This document shows positions 7,544 to 14,039 of a stretch of DNA of 21,007 nucleotides, one piece after another. Origin of the DNA: an uncultured Oscillospiraceae bacterium (GTDB taxonomy: Bacteria > Bacillota > Clostridia > Oscillospirales > Oscillospiraceae); contig CABVDR010000046.1 in the NCBI GenBank assembly GCA_902497145.1, positions 1-21,007 on the forward strand, given 5' to 3'. Position numbers and translations under genes: made by a program. The notes under the pieces are model-generated. The model did no database searches. It worked only from the letters and a program-made list of their open reading frames with translations, and was not told where the DNA came from. Position 1 is the first letter of the stretch. Each line of letters starts with the position of its first letter.

Positions 7544-8309
7544 GATCAAAACTGCCTTTGACCACGGCAAGGCCTTCATCGCCTTTCTCACCTGCGGCGA
7601 CCCCGACCTGGAGACCACCGCCGCTGCCGTCCGTGCCGCCGCCGCCAACGGGGCCGACCTCATTGAGTTGGGCATTCCCTTCTCCGACCCCACCGCCGAG
7701 GGCCCCGTCATCCAGGGGGCCAACCTGAGAGCATTGAAGGGAGGCGTCACCACAGACAAGATTTTTGCCCTGGTGGAGGAGCTGCGAAAGGACGTGACCA
7801 TCCCCCTGGTGTTTATGACCTATGCCAACGTGGTCTTTTCCTACGGCACCGACCGCTTCCTGGAGCGGGCGGCGGAAGTTGGGGTGGACGGGATCATCCT
7901 GCCCGACGTGCCCTACGAGGAGAAGGAGGAGTTTGCCGCCCCCTGCCGCGCCCACGGCCTGGACTTTATTTCCCTCATCGCCCCCACGTCGGAGCACCGC
8001 ATCGCCGCCATTGCCAAAGAGGCGGAGGGCTTCCTCTATCTGGTGTCCAGCTTAGGGGTCACCGGCACCCGCAGCAAAATTACCACCGACCTGGGCTCCA
8101 TCGTGAAGGCGGTGCGGGAGAACACCCAGATCCCCTGTGCCATCGGCTTTGGCATCTCCATCCCGGAGCAGGCCGGAGAGATGTCTCAGCTGGCCGACGG
8201 GGTGATCGTAGGCTCGGCCATTGTCAAGCTGCTGGAGCAGTACGGTCCCCAGGCGCCGGAGCACATTGGGGCCTATGTAAAATCCATGAAAGAGGCAATG
8301 AAAGGATAG
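7536..8309 (+). CDS. trpA: Tryptophan synthase alpha chain
   Basis: Cleaves indole-3-glycerol phosphate and channels indole to TrpB. The 257-residue TIM barrel carries the catalytic glutamate Glu44 in IELGIPFSDP (Glu49 of Salmonella). The second acidic residue, Asp60 in Salmonella, is a glutamate here (Glu55 in PTAEGPVIQ), which keeps the charge but lengthens the side chain. The STGITG-like phosphate loop reads LGVTGTR near residues 173-179, and GFGIS follows near residue 206. The start lies 8 nt inside trpB, with GGGGAGGA at 7523-7530. This is the last gene of the trp run; no convincing intrinsic terminator follows, so some read-through into the dehydrogenase gene is possible. Confidence 0.97.
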   Translation: MSKIKTAFDHGKAFIAFLTCGDPDLETTAAAVRAAAANGADLIELGIPFSDPTAEGPVIQGANLRALKGGVTTDKIFALVEELRKDVTIPLVFMTYANVVFSYGTDRFLERAAEVGVDGIILPDVPYEEKEEFAAPCRAHGLDFISLIAPTSEHRIAAIAKEAEGFLYLVSSLGVTGTRSKITTDLGSIVKAVRENTQIPCAIGFGISIPEQAGEMSQLADGVIVGSAIVKLLEQYGPQAPEHIGAYVKSMKEAMKG

Positions 8310-8339
8310 GACATCCCCGTTGCGCCCCGGCGTGGGGGG

Positions 8340-8348
8340 TGATAAAAT
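8340..8348 (+). promoter_or_regulatory. Extended -10 promoter before the short-chain dehydrogenase gene
   Basis: TGATAAAAT is an extended -10 (TG, one base, TAAAAT at 8343-8348). A weak -35, TTGCGC (8320-8325), lies 17 bp upstream. It would give a leader of about 50 nt before ATG 8408. Confidence 0.5.
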
Positions 8349-8407
8349 AGGGAGGACAGATGGGTGTATGTTGCCGTCTGATCTCTCATGCAAAGAAGGT
8401 TGATCGT

Positions 8408-9172
8408 ATGGACCGTTTGAAGGACAAAGTAGTCATTTTGTCGGGTGGAAATTCCGGCATCGGCGCCTGCACGGCCAAGCTGTTTGCCGCCGAAGGGGCA
8501 AAAGTGGTTATCACCGCCCGGCGGGTGGAGCCCCTGGAGGCGGTAGCGGAGGAGATCCGCAAGGCCGGGGGAGAGGCCCTGGCCGTCCCCTGCGATATCT
8601 CCAAGCCGGAGCAGTGCGCCGCCGTGGTAGCCAAGACGGTGGAGACCTTCGGCACGGTGGACGTGCTGGTGAACAACGCCGGCGTGCTGGACAGCGGTCT
8701 GGACGCCATCGAGAAGATCAGCGACGAGACCATTGACCGCCTGGTGGATACCAACACCAAGGGCACCCTCTACCTCACCCGGGAGGCCGCCAAGGTGCTG
8801 ATGGCCAAAAAGAGCGGTTCCATCGTCAATGTGGCCAGCGTGGCTGGCTACTGCGGCAACGGCGGCGCGGCCTATGTGGCCAGCAAGGCGGCCATCATCG
8901 GCCTGACCAAGAACATCGCCATGCGGGGTGCAGCGGTCAACGTGCGCTGCAACGCGGTGTGTCCCGGCACCGTGGCCACCCCCATGACCGCGGGCCTTAA
9001 CCCCGCCAACCTGGACCCGGACATGATGGGGGCCATGGCCAAGCACGCCGACCTCTCCCTGCCGGTGTGCCAGCCCCAGGACGTGGCCAACCTGCTGCTG
9101 TTTTTGGCCGGGGACGAGTCCAAGGCCGTCACCGGCCAGGTGCTGGTCATCGACTACGGTGCCAATCTGTAA
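8408..9172 (+). CDS. Short-chain dehydrogenase/reductase (classical SDR, substrate unknown)
   Basis: Cytoplasmic NAD(P)-dependent oxidoreductase of 254 residues. The Rossmann glycine motif appears as SGGNSGIG (12-19) in place of TGGxxGIG. NNAG is at 89-92, catalytic Ser144 is in NVASVAG, and the pair Tyr156/Lys160 is in YVASK; CPGTVATPM sits near 185-193. Arg38-Arg39 after the second strand suggests NADP(H) preference. It resembles FabG-like and hydroxysteroid-dehydrogenase-like SDRs, which cannot be separated by eye. ATG 8408 matches the usual SDR N-terminus, but its ribosome binding site (AAGAAGG) is modest; an in-frame ATG at 8360 behind GGGAGGA would add 16 residues. The gene has its own promoter and terminator and need not belong to the trp operon. 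Confidence 0.9.
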   Translation: MDRLKDKVVILSGGNSGIGACTAKLFAAEGAKVVITARRVEPLEAVAEEIRKAGGEALAVPCDISKPEQCAAVVAKTVETFGTVDVLVNNAGVLDSGLDAIEKISDETIDRLVDTNTKGTLYLTREAAKVLMAKKSGSIVNVASVAGYCGNGGAAYVASKAAIIGLTKNIAMRGAAVNVRCNAVCPGTVATPMTAGLNPANLDPDMMGAMAKHADLSLPVCQPQDVANLLLFLAGDESKAVTGQVLVIDYGANL

Positions 9173-9186
9173 AGAAGCCCATTCTT

Positions 9187-9228
9187 CGCGGACCTGTCAT
9201 TATGTTTGGCAGGCCCGCGGTTTTCTTT
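9187..9228 (+). terminator. Intrinsic terminator after the dehydrogenase gene
   Basis: CGCGGACCTGTC (9187-9198) pairs with GGCAGGCCCGCG (9208-9219) with one mismatch and one wobble. GTTTTCTTT follows, 14 nt after the stop codon. Confidence 0.8.
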
Positions 9229-9265
9229 GCCCTCAGCGGGGATGGACAATCTTTTCTTCCGTGTA

Positions 9266-9294
9266 TTGACAGGCAGAATATTTGGGAGTATACT
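9266..9294 (+). promoter_or_regulatory. Sigma-A promoter of the riboflavin operon
   Basis: Perfect -35 TTGACA (9266-9271), 17 bp, then TATACT (9289-9294). This is the best housekeeping promoter in the window by consensus. Transcription would begin near 9301, immediately before the FMN aptamer. Confidence 0.88.
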
Positions 9295-9311
9295 GTGCTC
9301 AATTGAATCAG

Positions 9312-9420
9312 GATCTTCAGGGCGGGGTGCGATTCCCCACCGGTGGTATAGCCCACGAGCCGCAAGGCATGACTCGGTGTGATTCCGGGGCCGACAGTAT
9401 AGTCTGGATGAAAGAAGATC
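9312..9420 (+). promoter_or_regulatory. FMN riboswitch (RFN element)
   Basis: The closing helix P1 is formed by GATCTTC (9312-9318) and GAAGATC (9414-9420). Between them lie the conserved RFN pieces in order: AGGGCGGGGTGCGATTCCCC, ACCGGTGGTATAGCCCACGAGC, the GACTCGGTGTGATTCCGGGG segment and CCGACAGTATAGTCTGGATG. FMN binding should favour the terminators downstream and switch off the rib genes. Confidence 0.96.
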
Positions 9421-9462
9421 GTGTACGGTGAGAAAATCAGAATCTCTGCGCACATGAAGTAG

Positions 9463-9498
9463 CTCTGGAATGTTTCATTCCGGAGTTTTCTTTTTTGC
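9463..9498 (+). terminator. First terminator of the riboflavin leader
   Basis: A 10-bp stem (9463-9472 with 9476-9485, one G-U pair) with a 3-nt loop is followed by TTTTCTTTTTT. Its place 43 nt after the aptamer makes it the likely expression platform of the riboswitch. Confidence 0.87.
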
Positions 9499-9530
9499 GC
9501 AGGGTGAGAGTCCGTTTTCCCCACGCCATG

Positions 9531-9562
9531 ATGCCTTGAACGAGTCTGTTCAAGGCATTTTT
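9531..9562 (+). terminator. Second, tandem terminator of the riboflavin leader
   Basis: A perfect 11-bp stem, ATGCCTTGAAC (9531-9541) with GTTCAAGGCAT (9548-9558), has a 6-nt loop and is followed by a T run. It lies 7 nt before the ribD ribosome binding site, so transcription must pass two terminator-like hairpins to reach ribD. Confidence 0.75.
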
Positions 9563-9581
9563 GTGTTTCAGGAGGCAGCGT

Positions 9582-10688
9582 ATGAACGACGCCGACTATA
9601 TGGGCCTGGCCCTGGAGCTGGCCAGGCGGGGGATGGGCTGGACCTCCCCCAACCCCATGGTAGGGGCCGTCCTGGTGAAGGACGGGGAGATCATCGGTCA
9701 GGGGTGGCACACACGGTACGGAGAGCTCCACGCGGAGCGGGAGGCACTGAAAAACTGCACCGCCTCTCCCGCCGGAGCGACCCTCTATGTGACCCTGGAG
9801 CCCTGCTGCCACCAGGGCCGCCAGCCCCCCTGCACCCAGGCCATTCTGGACGCTGGAATCACCCGCGTGGTGGTAGGCTCCGACGACCCCAACCCCCTGG
9901 TGGCGGGCAAGGGGTTAGAACTTCTGCGGGAGCACGGCATCCAGGTGGAGACCGGGGTGTGTAAGAAGGCCTGTGACGCCCTAAACCAGGTGTTCTTCCA
10001 CTTCATCACCACCCGCCGTCCCTATGTGGTGCTGAAATACGCCATGACCATGGACGGAAAGATCGCCACTCGCACCGGAGCGTCTCAGTGGATCACCGGG
10101 GAGACGGCCCGAAAGCGGGTCCATGAGGACCGGCACCGCTGCCGGGCCATTTTGGCTGGAGTGGGGACCGTGTTGGCCGACGACCCGCTGCTCACCTGCC
10201 GCATAGAGGGGGGCCGGAACCCCATCCGAATCATCTGCGACACCCAGTTACGCACGCCGCTGACAAGCCAGATCGTCCGCACTGCCCGCGAGGTGCCCAC
10301 CATCCTGGCCACCGCCTGCACCGACCAAGAGCGCCATGCCCCCTATGAGGCCGCCGGGTGCCGGGTGTGGGTGCTGCCAGAGCGGGAGGGCCATGTGGAC
10401 CTCACCGCCCTTATGGACCGGCTGGGAGCGGAGAACATCGACAGCGTCCTGCTGGAGGGGGGCGGCACCCTGAACTGGTCGGCTCTGGAGCAGGGGCTGG
10501 TCCAGAAGGTACAGGCCTACATTGCCCCGAAACTGTTCGGCGGTGGGGCGGCCAAGTCCCCGGTAGAGGGGCTGGGAGTGGACACCCCCGACCAGGCGGT
10601 GCGGCTGAAAAATACCACCGTCACCCCCCTGGGGGACGACTTTTTGCTGGAGAGCGAGGTAGAAAACCATGTTTACCGGGATCGTTGA
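9582..10688 (+). CDS. ribD: Bifunctional riboflavin deaminase/reductase
   Basis: Carries out the second and third steps of pyrimidine processing in riboflavin synthesis: deamination of the diaminopyrimidine and NADPH reduction of the ribose. The 368-residue protein has a zinc deaminase domain at about 1-145, with ligands His50 (HAE), Cys75 (EPC) and Cys84 (PPC) and catalytic Glu52. The reductase domain at about 147-368 has VVLKYAMTMDGKIA and the LLEGGGTLN segment. ATG 9582 follows AGGAGG (9570-9575). The 3' end overlaps ribE by 20 nt. It is the first gene under the FMN riboswitch. Confidence 0.97.
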   Translation: MNDADYMGLALELARRGMGWTSPNPMVGAVLVKDGEIIGQGWHTRYGELHAEREALKNCTASPAGATLYVTLEPCCHQGRQPPCTQAILDAGITRVVVGSDDPNPLVAGKGLELLREHGIQVETGVCKKACDALNQVFFHFITTRRPYVVLKYAMTMDGKIATRTGASQWITGETARKRVHEDRHRCRAILAGVGTVLADDPLLTCRIEGGRNPIRIICDTQLRTPLTSQIVRTAREVPTILATACTDQERHAPYEAAGCRVWVLPEREGHVDLTALMDRLGAENIDSVLLEGGGTLNWSALEQGLVQKVQAYIAPKLFGGGAAKSPVEGLGVDTPDQAVRLKNTTVTPLGDDFLLESEVENHVYRDR

Positions 10689-11316
10689 GGAGTTGGGCAG
10701 CATCCGCTCCGTGCGCCGGGGGGCCCACTCGTCGGTACTGTCCATCGCGGCAAAGGAGATACTGTCCGACCTGAAGGTGGGGGACAGCGTAGCGGTCAAC
10801 GGGGTGTGTCTCACCGCCACCACGGTGGACAGCGGCGGCTTCACCGCCGACGTGATGCACGAGACCCTGAACCGCTCCTCTCTGGGCAGCCTGACGGCGG
10901 GAAGCCACGTAAACCTGGAGCGGGCCATGGCGGCAAACGGCCGCTTCGGCGGGCACATCGTTGCCGGACACATCGACGGCACCGGCACCATCACCGCCCT
11001 GCGGCAGGACGACAACGCGGTGTGGTACACCATCTCCGCCGCCCCGGAGCTGCTGCGCTACATCGTGGAGAAGGGCTCCATCGCCATCGACGGCATCAGC
11101 CTGACGGTGGCGGCGGTGGGGGAGAACTGGTTTTCCATCTCCGCCATCCCCCACACGGTGGCCGTCACCACGCTAGGGGAGAAGCGGCCCGGCGACACGG
11201 TGAACCTGGAAAATGACGTGATCGGGAAATACGTGGAGAAGCTGCTGCGGCCTCAGCCCCAACCGGCGGCCAAGAGCTCTCTCACGTTGGAATTTTTAGC
11301 ACAGCACGGATTTTAA
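10669..11316 (+). CDS. ribE: Riboflavin synthase, alpha chain
   Basis: Dismutates two 6,7-dimethyl-8-ribityllumazine molecules to riboflavin; the family acts as a trimer. The 215-residue protein shows the two repeated lumazine-binding barrels. The first starts MFTGIVEELG and carries GDSVAVNGVCLTAT (38-51). The second carries GSIAIDGISLTVAAV (136-150). The N-terminal MFTGIV is the family hallmark and fixes the start, even though this places it 20 nt inside ribD. The ribosome binding site inside ribD is weak (GAGCGAGG), so translation is probably coupled to ribD. The symbol follows Bacillus usage; the same enzyme is called RibC in some E. coli literature. Confidence 0.96.
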   Translation: MFTGIVEELGSIRSVRRGAHSSVLSIAAKEILSDLKVGDSVAVNGVCLTATTVDSGGFTADVMHETLNRSSLGSLTAGSHVNLERAMAANGRFGGHIVAGHIDGTGTITALRQDDNAVWYTISAAPELLRYIVEKGSIAIDGISLTVAAVGENWFSISAIPHTVAVTTLGEKRPGDTVNLENDVIGKYVEKLLRPQPQPAAKSSLTLEFLAQHGF

Positions 11317-11340
11317 GCACACACAAGGAGGATTTTAGTT

Positions 11341-12543
11341 ATGGAACATCCCTATTGTACCGTGGAAGAGGCTCTGGAGGAGCTGCGGGCAGGTCACCTC
11401 ATCATCACCATTGACGACCCCGACCGGGAGAACGAGGGGGACCTCATCTGCGCAGCCCAGTTTGCCACCACGGAGAATGTGAATTTTATGGCCGTCCACG
11501 CCAAGGGGCTCATCTGCACCCCCATGAGCGAGGAGGTTGCCGCCCGGCTGGGGCTGGAGCAGATGGTGAAGGTGAACACCGACAACCACTGCACCGCCTT
11601 TACCGTCTCCATTGACCACGTGGACACCACCACCGGTATTTCAGCCCAGGAGCGGGGCTACACCTGCCGCAAGTGCGTGGATCCCTCCACCCGGCCCGAG
11701 GACCTGCGCCGTCCCGGCCATGTGTTCCCTCTGGTGGCCCGGCGGGGCGGCGTGCTCACCCGCAACGGCCACACCGAGGCCACGGTGGACCTGTGCCGCC
11801 TGGCGGGGCTGACCCCCTGCGGCCTGTGCTGTGAGATCATGCGGGACGACGGCACCATGATGCGCACCACCGAGCTGCTGGAGAAGGCCCGGGAGTGGGG
11901 AATCAAAGTCACCACCATCAAGGATCTCCAGGACTACTGCCGCCGCCACGACAAGCATGTGGTGCGGGAGGCCTCCGCCAAGCTGCCCACCCGTTACGGG
12001 GACTTCCAGATCTACGGCTATGTGAGCGACCTCACCGGGGAGCACCACGTGGCCCTGGTGAAGGGGGAGATCGGGGACGGCAAGGACATCCTGTGCCGGG
12101 TCCACTCCGAGTGCCTCACCGGGGACGTGTTCGGCTCCCGGCGGTGCGACTGCGGCCAGCAGCTTGCCGCCGCCATGCGGCAGATCGAGGAAGAGGGCCG
12201 GGGCGTGCTGCTCTACATGCGCCAGGAGGGCCGGGGCATCGGCCTCATCAACAAGCTCAAGGCCTATGAGCTCCAGGAGCAGGGCTTTGATACGGTGGAC
12301 GCCAATGTGAAGCTGGGCTTCGCCCCCGACCTGCGGGAGTACTGGACCGGGGCGCAGATCCTGCGGGATCTGGGCATCAAGACCATGCGTCTGCTTACCA
12401 ACAACCCGGACAAGGTCTATCAGCTCTCCGACTTCGGCCTGGAAATCACCCAGCGGGTGCCCATCCAGATGGAGGCCACCAAGGACGACATCTTCTATCT
12501 GCGCACCAAGCAGCACCGTATGGGCCATCTGGTCAATTACTAA
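11341..12543 (+). CDS. ribBA: Bifunctional DHBP synthase / GTP cyclohydrolase II
   Basis: Supplies both precursors of the pathway. The N-terminal domain (about 1-200) makes 3,4-dihydroxy-2-butanone 4-phosphate from ribulose 5-phosphate, with the acidic DRENEGD motif at 28-34 and HTEATVDLCRL at 144-154. The C-terminal domain (about 205-400) opens GTP, with zinc cysteines Cys258, Cys269 and Cys271 (SEC...CDC) and the MRQEGRGIGL motif at 293-302. At 400 residues it is full length with both active sites intact. ATG 11341 follows ACAAGGAGG near 11322-11330. It lies 24 nt after ribE in the same operon. Confidence 0.97.
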   Translation: MEHPYCTVEEALEELRAGHLIITIDDPDRENEGDLICAAQFATTENVNFMAVHAKGLICTPMSEEVAARLGLEQMVKVNTDNHCTAFTVSIDHVDTTTGISAQERGYTCRKCVDPSTRPEDLRRPGHVFPLVARRGGVLTRNGHTEATVDLCRLAGLTPCGLCCEIMRDDGTMMRTTELLEKAREWGIKVTTIKDLQDYCRRHDKHVVREASAKLPTRYGDFQIYGYVSDLTGEHHVALVKGEIGDGKDILCRVHSECLTGDVFGSRRCDCGQQLAAAMRQIEEEGRGVLLYMRQEGRGIGLINKLKAYELQEQGFDTVDANVKLGFAPDLREYWTGAQILRDLGIKTMRLLTNNPDKVYQLSDFGLEITQRVPIQMEATKDDIFYLRTKQHRMGHLVNY

Positions 12544-12574
12544 TTTGATTACTTAATAATAGGAGGAAGTTACG

Positions 12575-13042
<468 letters not shown>

Positions 13043-13043
13043 T

Positions 13044-13712
13044 ATGGTCTACCTCCTCTTTGACTACGACGGCACCCTCCACGACAGCTTAGCCATCTAC
13101 GCCCCCGCGGTGCAGGAGGCCTATGCTACCCTGGTGGCCAAGGGGTTAGCGCAGCCCAAGACCTGGGACCGGGAGACCATCCGGCAGTGGATCGGACTGT
13201 CCCCCCAGGCCATGTGGGACCAGTTTCAGCCCCACTTGTCCCGGGAGGAGAAGCAGGCTGGCAGCGCCCAAATCGGCCGGCGGATGCAGGAGCTGGCGGA
13301 GGAGGGGCAGGCCCGGCTCTACCCCGGGGTGCCCCAGGTGCTGGATGAACTGAAAGCCCGGGGGGTGGGGATGCTGCTGCTGAGCAATTGCCCTGTCTCC
13401 TATCTCCAGGCCCACACCGCCTGCTTCGGCCTGGAGCGCTGGTTTGACGGGCTCTATTGCGGGGAGGAATTTTCTTACCGGCCCAAGTACGAGATCTTGC
13501 CCATCCTGCAAAGCCGCTGGTCGGGGGACTTTTTGGTCCTTGGCGACCGGGACCAGGACATGGAGATGGCCCGGCGCTGCGGGGTGCCAGCCATCGGCTG
13601 TACCTACGGCTATGGAAGTTTGGAGGAGCTCTCCGGGGCAGACTGGCTGGCCCACAGCCCCCAGGATCTGCCGGGCTGTGTGGAGCAGTTTTTGAGGAAA
13701 ACTACAACCTAA
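13044..13712 (+). CDS. HAD-superfamily phosphatase in the riboflavin operon (candidate ARPP phosphatase)
   Basis: A 222-residue haloacid-dehalogenase phosphatase with all four motifs: DYDGT at 7-11 (Asp7 nucleophile, Asp9 acid/base), Ser114 in LLLSN, Lys148 in YRPKYE, and Asp168/Asp172 in LGDRDQD. The helical cap lies between motifs I and II (about residues 15-95), as in phosphoglycolate-phosphatase-like HADs. It starts 1 nt after the ribH stop, has no separate promoter, and is followed by the operon terminator. Riboflavin synthesis needs removal of a phosphate from 5-amino-6-(phosphoribitylamino)uracil, a step that HAD enzymes perform in B. subtilis and E. coli. I infer this role from position. 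A general sugar-phosphate phosphatase remains possible. Confidence 0.88.
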   Translation: MVYLLFDYDGTLHDSLAIYAPAVQEAYATLVAKGLAQPKTWDRETIRQWIGLSPQAMWDQFQPHLSREEKQAGSAQIGRRMQELAEEGQARLYPGVPQVLDELKARGVGMLLLSNCPVSYLQAHTACFGLERWFDGLYCGEEFSYRPKYEILPILQSRWSGDFLVLGDRDQDMEMARRCGVPAIGCTYGYGSLEELSGADWLAHSPQDLPGCVEQFLRKTTT

Positions 13713-13719
13713 AGAAGAT

Positions 13720-13755
13720 GCCGTCCGGATTTGTGTCCGGACGGCGTTTTCTTTG
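13720..13755 (+). terminator. Terminator of the riboflavin operon
   Basis: Perfect 10-bp stem GCCGTCCGGA (13720-13729) with TCCGGACGGC (13736-13745), 6-nt loop, then GTTTTCTTTG. It lies 7 nt after the stop of the HAD gene. Confidence 0.92.
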
Positions 13756-13776
13756 TGTCAAAGTGGGGAAACGGGC

Positions 13777-13784
13777 CATATACT
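13777..13784 (+). promoter_or_regulatory. Sigma-E (or sigma-K)-like -10 element before the SpoVM-like gene
   Basis: CATATACT fits the sigma-E -10 pattern CATAnAnT; with the next A it also fits CATAnnnTA of sigma-K. No good -35 is seen at the right distance (TGTCAAA near 13756-13762 is weak). It lies between the rib terminator and the SpoVM-like ORF. Confidence 0.5.
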
Positions 13785-13817
13785 AAAGTACAGTCTGTCA
13801 GGAGGGAGGCAAAATAC

Positions 13818-13898
13818 ATGGGCATTGTGGTGGTACGCTCCCCGAAGTGTCTGCGGGGTCTGCTGCGCCGGCTGTTTGGCCTGCGTCGGGAGCCGTGA
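13818..13898 (+). CDS. spoVM: SpoVM-like 26-residue amphipathic sporulation peptide
   Basis: A 26-codon ORF behind a strong ribosome binding site, AGGGAGG ending 8 nt before ATG. Its product has exactly the length of B. subtilis SpoVM. Aligned without gaps to my recollection of that protein, it shares Met1, Pro9, Lys10, Leu12, Gly14, Arg17, Gly21 and Arg24, with conservative changes at 7, 15, 16, 19 and 20. Residues 1-8 are mostly hydrophobic and 11-24 form a basic amphipathic helix (CLRGLLRRLFGLRR). Pro9 is known to matter for SpoVM binding to the convex forespore surface. In other spore formers SpoVM anchors SpoIVA, whose gene lies 1.8 kb downstream. A sigma-E-like element precedes the ORF and its own hairpin terminator follows. 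Sequence identity alone is modest; context raises confidence. Confidence 0.75.
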   Translation: MGIVVVRSPKCLRGLLRRLFGLRREP

Positions 13899-13903
13899 GG
13901 AAC

Positions 13904-13949
13904 CTCCCCCTTTCAAGCCTGTGGGTTTGAAGGGGGGAGTGTTGTTTTG
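13904..13949 (+). terminator. Terminator after the SpoVM-like gene
   Basis: CTCCCCCTTTCAA (13904-13916) pairs with TTGAAGGGGGGAG (13927-13939), 13 bp with one wobble, then TGTTGTTTTG. It begins 5 nt after the stop codon. The T run is interrupted, so termination may be partial. Confidence 0.7.
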
Positions 13950-13952
13950 CGG

Positions 13953-13981
13953 ACATAATCGGCCTGTCCGGCGCATATAGT
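13953..13981 (+). promoter_or_regulatory. Sigma-E-like promoter of sipL
   Basis: ACATAAT (13953-13959) resembles the sigma-E -35 pattern (five of seven) and CATATAGT (13974-13981) fits the -10 pattern CATAnAnT; the spacer is 14 bp. It sits 59 bp before the sipL start. Confidence 0.6.
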
Positions 13982-14017
13982 GTCCCAAAGCCGGAAAGCC
14001 CGCCGCGGCGGGACACT
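13979..14017 (+). repeat. Nested inverted repeats in the sipL leader
   Basis: AGTGTCCC (13979-13986) pairs with GGGACACT (14010-14017). Inside and sharing the GGG is a perfect 14-bp palindrome, CCCGCCGCGGCGGG (13999-14012). The two structures compete for the same bases. They lie at the start of the predicted sipL transcript, 23 nt before its start codon, and no T run follows. Confidence 0.55.
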
Positions 14018-14039
14018 CAAGGAAAAGGGAGAGGACAGT

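Noticed and set aside
8312..8341. Possible terminator after trpA (CATCCCC with GGGGGTG)
   Set aside because: Stem is short with a 16-nt loop and is followed by ATAAAATAG, not a T run; this sequence is better explained as the dehydrogenase promoter.
13753..13980. Plus-strand 75-codon frame overlapping the SpoVM-like ORF
   Set aside because: Different frame, no ribosome binding site, Cys- and Trp-rich unlikely protein, and it reads through a terminator hairpin; the 26-codon ORF explains the region better.
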